From a bacterium (GTDB lineage Bacteria > SM23-31 > JAUVVT01), in assembly GCA_030616165.1 (NCBI GenBank), contig JAUWXV010000144.1, positions 1-9,541 on the forward strand: 9,541 nucleotides of DNA. Reading direction: 5' to 3'. This document shows, in pieces, positions 4,410-9,541 of this stretch (positions within the stretch are counted from its first letter, which is position 1; each line of letters opens with the position of its first letter). Below the pieces are notes generated by a model. The model did no database searches. It saw only the letters and a list, made by a program, of their open reading frames with translations, and had not been told where the DNA came from. The translations under genes and the position numbers were made by a program.

Positions 4410-6602
4410 TTACCTTACAACCACGAATTTTACGAAATGTGTATTGCCAGTTGCATTACCTTCTGCATTATTTTCTTCAATGAGTGCAATATAAATCCCA
4501 CTTACGATAAGCTGGCCTGTTTCAGTGACTGAATGTTCATAAGTTAAATCTCCCCATGCTTGATCACCAGATCCATCGGTATGCTCCAGGGTCTTGACTA
4601 AATCCCCGCTTTCACTGTAAATCTTGATGGTGCAGTATCCAGGTATATCCAAAAACATTATTTTATCCGGCTCACCAACATATTCCAAAGCACCTATATT
4701 GAACGGGTTAGGAACAACCCTGATGTCGTCTAACGAGGTCCCGGGTATTCTTGTCAGGTATGCCGCACGAGAAGTCATATTAAGATGTCTTCCGCTCTCA
4801 AGGCTCTCTATTTTACCATTCACATCGGCGATATTTCCTACCCCGTCATCAAATGCAGATACATAATAATAATATCCCTGTCCGCGCTTTGCAGCAATAT
4901 CGTCATAACTATGAGTAAGAGCATTTGCGGCGCCCTGTCCACATTCAAAAATAAGTTCCCACAAACCTTGCAGTTTATCATCGATTACTTTGGGTCCCGG
5001 ATTTCCTATAGCCCTATAAACCCTGTAGCCGGCAAAATCAGATGCAGATTCGGATTCGTTACCCCACGATATCTCTACCCTATCGGGCCTGGAGTTTACC
5101 TCTATGGATGGAGGCGGCGGTGCGATTGGAACCTCGTAACCGTTATCAAAGTTACGTTTTACATACCCTGCCCACTTAAAAAGCGTATCCCTGCCTGTAA
5201 ATACCCAGCAGTTTTTAGCCCAGTTGTTATACTCAGACGATTTGTCGTCTGCAGCATAAAGTTCCGGATAATTTATATATTGAGGGGACATGTTATCGGT
5301 AACACCAAATACCATTCCCGGCGGGGGTTCAATATCTATTTTATTAACCCATTTGTTACCTACATCAAATCCGATTTCAGGCGAAATAACTCCTAATAAA
5401 TCTGCCCAGACTATTCGAATATTCTCTCCGGGTCCTAATTGGTAAGGTCCGCAGGAGGTCCAACTTTTTCCACGCCCAGCGAAACCAAGGTCCTTTGTAA
5501 ATTTAACCCGGTCTTCCATTCTAACCGTATGGTGTGTCCCGGGATATGTTTCCTCTTGCGGTATTTGCGGCGTCCCGAAGAGGCCTGCTTCACCGATACT
5601 CATTAACTCGTACACTAGAAGATGCTCATCCGGAGTCCTCAAGTTTGCCTGGTGCTTGGCAGGGAGCCATTCAGGATGGCCTACACCGGTCATCTGTGGT
5701 TGAGTTATGTCATCAGTTTCATCAGTGGGAGATTTGTCAACATGAAGATGGGACTCGCCGTCATATCGTGCATCTCCGAGAAATCCATGTCTCGTATGAG
5801 GAGCGCCAGTGTCATCGTATTTTGCCGTCAGCCTTCTCGCGGAATAAGAATATACCATTCTCAGACTATCCCCGGGATATTCTCCATAGGCACTAAAAAA
5901 GTGTTCTGGTCTCCAAGAACTCCGCCCACCAGATCCACGAGGTCTGGTTTCTCTCATAAAGTAGAGGTCGTTTAAGGTCTGGGTCGGAAGTTCGACTTCA
6001 TCATCAAGGTCTAAATTTCCCGTATTTGTGAATGTCCAGTCCCATATAGCGTAATCATCATGATTATACTGACTCCAGGCAAGTACTCTTTGATTAATAT
6101 CAATCCCAATCTGTGTCCTTATAAATGATTCTATCATTACGTCCGCAGTTCCTGGAATTTTATCGGGGGCTACTTCATCGCCCATCCTGGGGAAGGGGTC
6201 ATCTAACCTGTAGCCATCAACAGTAATTGTAGGAGGCTGGTATCTAAAATACCTGCGAAGAGTTATACCCTCATCATCCGGTAAAGGCATCGTGTTATAT
6301 ACTTCATCAGCACTGGCTGTGGCATTATTAGCTATCCTTACCGGATAATCGACACCATTTTCATCTTTCCAGTTCTTGGAAGCAAGATGGTATCCATTAC
6401 AACTATATATGCCGTCTCTCCAATTGTCATAATAAGTATACTCAAACCGGTGACTACCTGCTACTTCACCCTGGTCACCGGAATCAACTATCTTAAAGCG
6501 TACATTCCCTATTCTTATATGCCTGAAAACATTAGCATAAACGGATTGATAAGCGAACAGGGAAAGTATCGTAAATAAGAGCAAATAATATACTTTTTTC
6601 AT
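4410..6602 (-). CDS. Large exported protein with Fn3-like module and type IX-like C-terminal sorting domain
   Basis: Predicted surface or secreted protein, 730 aa from the ATG at 6602, which GAGGAG precedes by 7 nt; a GTG at 6617 overlaps that site and is rejected as a start. The signal peptide MKKVYYLLLFTILSLFAYQS ends near VYA|NV (residue 23). Residues about 24-490 are rich in Trp, Tyr, Asp and Gly and match no family I can name. Residues about 495-590 look like a fibronectin type III module (strands VEISW, YRVYRA, YYYYVSAFD). Residues about 627-730 form a domain beginning VVPNPFN, with IKIYSESGDLVKTLE and SGIYIALIEE, the pattern of type IX secretion type A sorting domains common in FCB bacteria. 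The gene lies between a TonB-dependent receptor and a PorV-like barrel, which fits surface display. Its ligand or enzymatic activity cannot be told from the sequence. Confidence 0.87.
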   Translation of the reverse strand: MKKVYYLLLFTILSLFAYQSVYANVFRHIRIGNVRFKIVDSGDQGEVAGSHRFEYTYYDNWRDGIYSCNGYHLASKNWKDENGVDYPVRIANNATASADEVYNTMPLPDDEGITLRRYFRYQPPTITVDGYRLDDPFPRMGDEVAPDKIPGTADVMIESFIRTQIGIDINQRVLAWSQYNHDDYAIWDWTFTNTGNLDLDDEVELPTQTLNDLYFMRETRPRGSGGRSSWRPEHFFSAYGEYPGDSLRMVYSYSARRLTAKYDDTGAPHTRHGFLGDARYDGESHLHVDKSPTDETDDITQPQMTGVGHPEWLPAKHQANLRTPDEHLLVYELMSIGEAGLFGTPQIPQEETYPGTHHTVRMEDRVKFTKDLGFAGRGKSWTSCGPYQLGPGENIRIVWADLLGVISPEIGFDVGNKWVNKIDIEPPPGMVFGVTDNMSPQYINYPELYAADDKSSEYNNWAKNCWVFTGRDTLFKWAGYVKRNFDNGYEVPIAPPPPSIEVNSRPDRVEISWGNESESASDFAGYRVYRAIGNPGPKVIDDKLQGLWELIFECGQGAANALTHSYDDIAAKRGQGYYYYVSAFDDGVGNIADVNGKIESLESGRHLNMTSRAAYLTRIPGTSLDDIRVVPNPFNIGALEYVGEPDKIMFLDIPGYCTIKIYSESGDLVKTLEHTDGSGDQAWGDLTYEHSVTETGQLIVSGIYIALIEENNAEGNATGNTHFVKFVVVR

Positions 6603-6872
6603 AATTGTACTCCTCACTTTGTTTATATGTTATGTCAGAAATAGATTTTTTGATTTTAACTATTGCTGTATTTGTTTCTCTGTCATTCCCCCCGCAACTG
6701 CGGGGGAAATCCATTCTTCATTATATTGTCATTATCGTATCAAAACCGAAATAGATTCCTGCTTTCGCAGGAATGACAGTTATTTAAAATCATGAATGAC
6801 AGTTACTCAAAACATTTTTTAATAGTTTTTAATAAAAATTTTGACATTGCCTTCTTTATTCAGTTTTCCCTT
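6603..6872 (-). other. Intergenic gap between receptor and exported-protein genes
   Basis: The 270-bp gap holds the repeat pair at 6680-6805 and AT-rich flanks with a tandem TTTTTAATA motif near 6825-6843. No intrinsic terminator follows the receptor stop in minus-strand reading: neither hairpin is followed by a T-run. Read-through from the receptor gene is therefore plausible, though a separate promoter near the minus-strand TATAAT (6725-6720) is possible. Confidence 0.45.
6680..6805. repeat. Pair of inverted REP/MITE-like hairpins with direct repeats
   Basis: CTGTCATTCC (6680-6689) and its complement GGAATGACAG (6770-6779) bound a 100-bp element. Each end runs into a hairpin: CCCCCGC/GCGGGGG with loop AACT (6689-6706) and ATTCCTGC/GCAGGAAT with loop TTTC (6755-6774). 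The GAATGACAGTTA at the right end recurs at 6794-6805, so part of the unit was duplicated. GGAATGACA next to a GC-rich hairpin is the form of dispersed palindromic repeats seen in many bacterial genomes. It lies between the receptor gene and the exported protein gene. A minus-strand TATAAT (6725-6720) falls inside the element, without a matching -35. Confidence 0.7.
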
Positions 6873-9541
6873 TTAAAAATCGATTTTTAATCCGAAAAAG
6901 ACGTACCTTTGATTTGTAAATGTAAATAGGTCGCGATTCGGCATGTCTATATAAGGCTTATCAGTACCGGGACCTCCAACATCTCCCGGTTTATCGTTTC
7001 CAGAAACATAACCTGCGTTCAGATATTCTTCACCCTCATACATAGGCAGGTGCAGTGATTCAAAATAGTCGTTCCTATCGTCACTATCCAAAAAACCTCT
7101 TGTAGCGAAACGTTTTATATTAAACAAATTATTGACATCCGCAAAGACTTGAACGGAATATTTTCCAAATCTCATCCTCTTACTAAATCTTGCATCGACA
7201 TTATTAGAACTTTTATACTGCAGATTTCTATCTAATTCGTAAGTACTTAACGGGTCCCACGTATAGTAGGAACCTGCCCTCCAACTATAAAGTGCTGACA
7301 AGTGAATATCGCCGATGGGCTTTATTCCAGCCACCGTCGGTCCAAAATCTCCTGGAGTCCTGAAATTAATATTGGCACGCAGTAAGGGTCTGGCAAGTGG
7401 TCTCTCCTGAAACGGATCCTGCAGTCCATATCTTGCCTGCTCTCTCGGATCCTCATAGTAGTGTTCTCGTCCAATATATCCTTCAGTGGATACCATATAG
7501 TTATAATTAAGCCATCCAGTGATAAACCGCCCAAAACGCTTTTCAAGTCTAAACTCAAATCCTCTTATATCTTCATAATGATTGTTTTCAGTAGTCTCGT
7601 AATCAACCAATCCATCAAAATCCGTATACCACACGTCGCCTGTTTGAGCAGTCACATCCTTGTAATAACCAGAAAGATGAACCAGGAACAGGTTACGGAC
7701 ATTGTATTCGACTCCTAACTCATAAGAGACAGTTTTTGGCAAATCTGCAGATGGGTTACCTATAAACTCAATTCCTCCTACCCGGGCTATTTGTCCAAAG
7801 TCAATATGGTACATATCGTGAGTTCCAGCCATTGAATAAAAATGGCCATAATTAAAATAGAGTTTGGCATTTTCAGAGATTGGATGAGATACCCCTAAAC
7901 GGGGGCTAATTTTCAGGTGACCTTTTGCTTTTTCTTGTGGTGCTTGTTCAACGAAAACATCTTTGTATTGTTTTGTAAAATATTCGGAATATCTATCGAC
8001 AGTGTACCAGTCACAATTTGGGTCATTGTAATCAAGTCTTATGCCAAAATTGGTAATCATTCCCTCAAACTCAAGTTTGTCCTGTATATAAGCACCACCG
8101 CGTAATGGAACTTGAGCCCAAACATTCTCAAAACTGCCATGTTCCTGCCCATGCGCCACATGGTCGACGTCATATTTAATATTATCATAGTTAAACATAA
8201 AACCAGCCTTTACCTGGTTATACTTATCGACCTGGCTGGTTATATCAAACTTAAGATTGACAGTGTTTATCTCACCGTTATCCATATTTAAATACTCGAT
8301 GTGAGCGGGATGAAAACGACCCCATCCTTCAGGAAGAGGTACCCACCAGGCTCCATACGGCGTCTCATCAACGGGTGTACTGCCAAAACTTGTAATTGTA
8401 GTTCTATCTCTCATTCTATTAAAGCCGCTGTCCCTTTCCATACTGCGAGTATGAGAGATTCTAATATTATAAAATGTTCTGGGACTCAAAACATGGTCAA
8501 AAGCAATACCAGTCACATTCCGAATCAACTTAATCGGCGTGTCTGTCCAGGGCAAGTATAAATTATTGTCGGGAATTCCCGCGCTTGCACGACGTAATAT
8601 TTCATCGCCGTCATCGATGGTATTTCCATGCGTATTAAGTGTATTAGTCTCTCCATACAATCCCTCGAGGGTTAATTTCATAGATTGAGATAGACGGGAT
8701 GTCACCTTTAAATGAAAATTCTCTTCAACAAAGTAATCTCTGTTAGAGGGAAGGGCAAACATTTCGTAATTAGTTCTATAAGAAGCAAAAAAGCTCAGGT
8801 TGCCCAGATATTTACCAATATAAGGGACTGGACCTCCAAAACTCATATCCATATTCCAGTCAGGCTTATCAGCGTATGTTAACTCTGTCTGGCCAAGTGC
8901 TCCACTTCCTTCAAGGGCATGCCGCCATAAAAATATATCTCTGCACTCTTCAGGAGTTCTGTTATTAATTGCGATTTCGTCTTCTAAAAGCATTTCAGAA
9001 TAAGCATTCCATCCCCTAAATTCAGGATGTTGTTTCTGTGTATACTCATCCCATGTTCCGTTCTCGGTTCCGACCCACATAACACCGGGGTCAAGATAGG
9101 GCCTCAAATACCAACTATTAGGATTTGTAATTTTTACATCAGCATGTTTTAAACGAGCAGGGCTAACCCTGAAATCGAATGAACCATGATATATACTCGG
9201 AGAACCTTCTTTGGTAACAATGTTAATCAGTCCGGAACGAACATTACCATACTCAGCATTAAAGCCTCCCTTGATAATGTTGAGTTCCCTCACAGCGCTG
9301 AGATTAACCATCATCATAGGTCTATTTTCTCTGTTATCCACGACCGTCAATCCATTCATAATAAACCCGGTCTGGTCTAATCCTCCACCTCGAATGTTAT
9401 CACCTATAATTCCAGCCTGCAGACTAATATATTGATTGATATCCGTAACAAGCGGGACTTCCAGTATTTGCTCAGCGTCGGCAACAATATGGCTTGCCGA
9501 AATATCCATTGGAATGATTTCTCTCTCGGCAGTTACTGTAA
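6873..9541 (-). CDS. TonB-dependent outer membrane receptor (5'-partial)
   Basis: Outer membrane active transporter driven by TonB-ExbBD. At least 888 residues lie in the window. The frame is open to the edge and reads TVTAEREIIP before the first in-window Met (9509), so that Met is internal and the signal peptide, probably with a carboxypeptidase-regulatory-like domain, lies outside. Counting from that Met, the plug domain is clear: IRGGGLDQTGFIMNG at about 39-53, then VRELNIIKGGFNAEYGN and SGLINIVTKEG by residue 102. The remainder is a long series of amphipathic beta-strands with tyrosine-rich loops, ending in YVFFGLKIDF, an aromatic C-terminus as expected for a barrel. No SusD-like partner is seen downstream; the next gene, 270 nt on, is the exported protein. 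The substrate cannot be predicted. Confidence 0.93.
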   Translation of the reverse strand, partial: TVTAEREIIPMDISASHIVADAEQILEVPLVTDINQYISLQAGIIGDNIRGGGLDQTGFIMNGLTVVDNRENRPMMMVNLSAVRELNIIKGGFNAEYGNVRSGLINIVTKEGSPSIYHGSFDFRVSPARLKHADVKITNPNSWYLRPYLDPGVMWVGTENGTWDEYTQKQHPEFRGWNAYSEMLLEDEIAINNRTPEECRDIFLWRHALEGSGALGQTELTYADKPDWNMDMSFGGPVPYIGKYLGNLSFFASYRTNYEMFALPSNRDYFVEENFHLKVTSRLSQSMKLTLEGLYGETNTLNTHGNTIDDGDEILRRASAGIPDNNLYLPWTDTPIKLIRNVTGIAFDHVLSPRTFYNIRISHTRSMERDSGFNRMRDRTTITSFGSTPVDETPYGAWWVPLPEGWGRFHPAHIEYLNMDNGEINTVNLKFDITSQVDKYNQVKAGFMFNYDNIKYDVDHVAHGQEHGSFENVWAQVPLRGGAYIQDKLEFEGMITNFGIRLDYNDPNCDWYTVDRYSEYFTKQYKDVFVEQAPQEKAKGHLKISPRLGVSHPISENAKLYFNYGHFYSMAGTHDMYHIDFGQIARVGGIEFIGNPSADLPKTVSYELGVEYNVRNLFLVHLSGYYKDVTAQTGDVWYTDFDGLVDYETTENNHYEDIRGFEFRLEKRFGRFITGWLNYNYMVSTEGYIGREHYYEDPREQARYGLQDPFQERPLARPLLRANINFRTPGDFGPTVAGIKPIGDIHLSALYSWRAGSYYTWDPLSTYELDRNLQYKSSNNVDARFSKRMRFGKYSVQVFADVNNLFNIKRFATRGFLDSDDRNDYFESLHLPMYEGEEYLNAGYVSGNDKPGDVGGPGTDKPYIDMPNRDLFTFTNQRYVFFGLKIDF

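Noticed and set aside
4785-5396. 203-aa plus-strand frame
   Set aside because: It is antisense to the exported protein gene, which has a signal peptide and C-terminal domain in its own frame.
5534-5975. Overlapping 120-aa and 117-aa plus-strand frames
   Set aside because: Both are antisense to the middle of the exported protein gene and show no family features.
6532-6714. 60-aa minus-strand frame spanning the start of the exported protein gene
   Set aside because: It runs through the hairpin repeat and then out of frame into the signal peptide region, with no ribosome-binding site.
6680-6805. CRISPR array
   Set aside because: There are only two inverted, non-identical hairpins and no regularly spaced direct repeats with unique spacers.

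Overview
The window looks like chromosomal DNA from a Gram-negative, outer-membrane-bearing bacterium of the Fibrobacteres-Chlorobi-Bacteroidetes (FCB) type. It probably belongs to one of the less studied relatives (Marinimicrobia/KSB1-like lineages), but that placement is inference from gene content only. The basis is a TonB-dependent receptor, a large exported protein with a type IX secretion-like C-terminal domain, and a PorV/PorQ-type outer membrane protein, all together on the minus strand. No rRNA, tRNA, CRISPR array or intact insertion sequence was found.

Layout. Positions 1-1295 (+) hold the 3' part of a PAS sensor protein with a histidine-kinase dimerisation domain but no ATPase domain, overlapping a single-domain response regulator. 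Positions 1296-1927 are AT-rich and mostly non-coding; they carry a sigma70-like promoter for the next gene and a possible antisense micro-ORF. Positions 1928-2863 (+) encode an unusual fusion: excisionase/MerR-like HTH, receiver, and PilZ (c-di-GMP-binding) domain. Positions 2864-3326 are a convergent intergenic region with several strong palindromes: a candidate structured element, a bidirectional terminator and a 14-bp inverted repeat. Positions 3327-9541 (-) hold, in transcription order, the TonB-dependent receptor (5' end outside the window), the 730-aa exported protein and the PorV-like protein. The 270-bp gap between the first two contains two inverted, REP/MITE-like hairpins.

How the genes may work together. 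The minus-strand genes form a plausible cell-surface module: a TonB-driven outer membrane receptor, a secreted or surface-attached partner, and a barrel of the family that shuttles type IX cargo. The plus-strand genes are signalling proteins. The HTH-REC-PilZ protein could couple phosphorylation and c-di-GMP to transcription, and it lies convergent with the surface module. Any regulatory link between the two halves is inference. The sensor/regulator pair is visibly more AT-rich (about 30% GC in hand-sampled lines) than the rest (about 38-48%).
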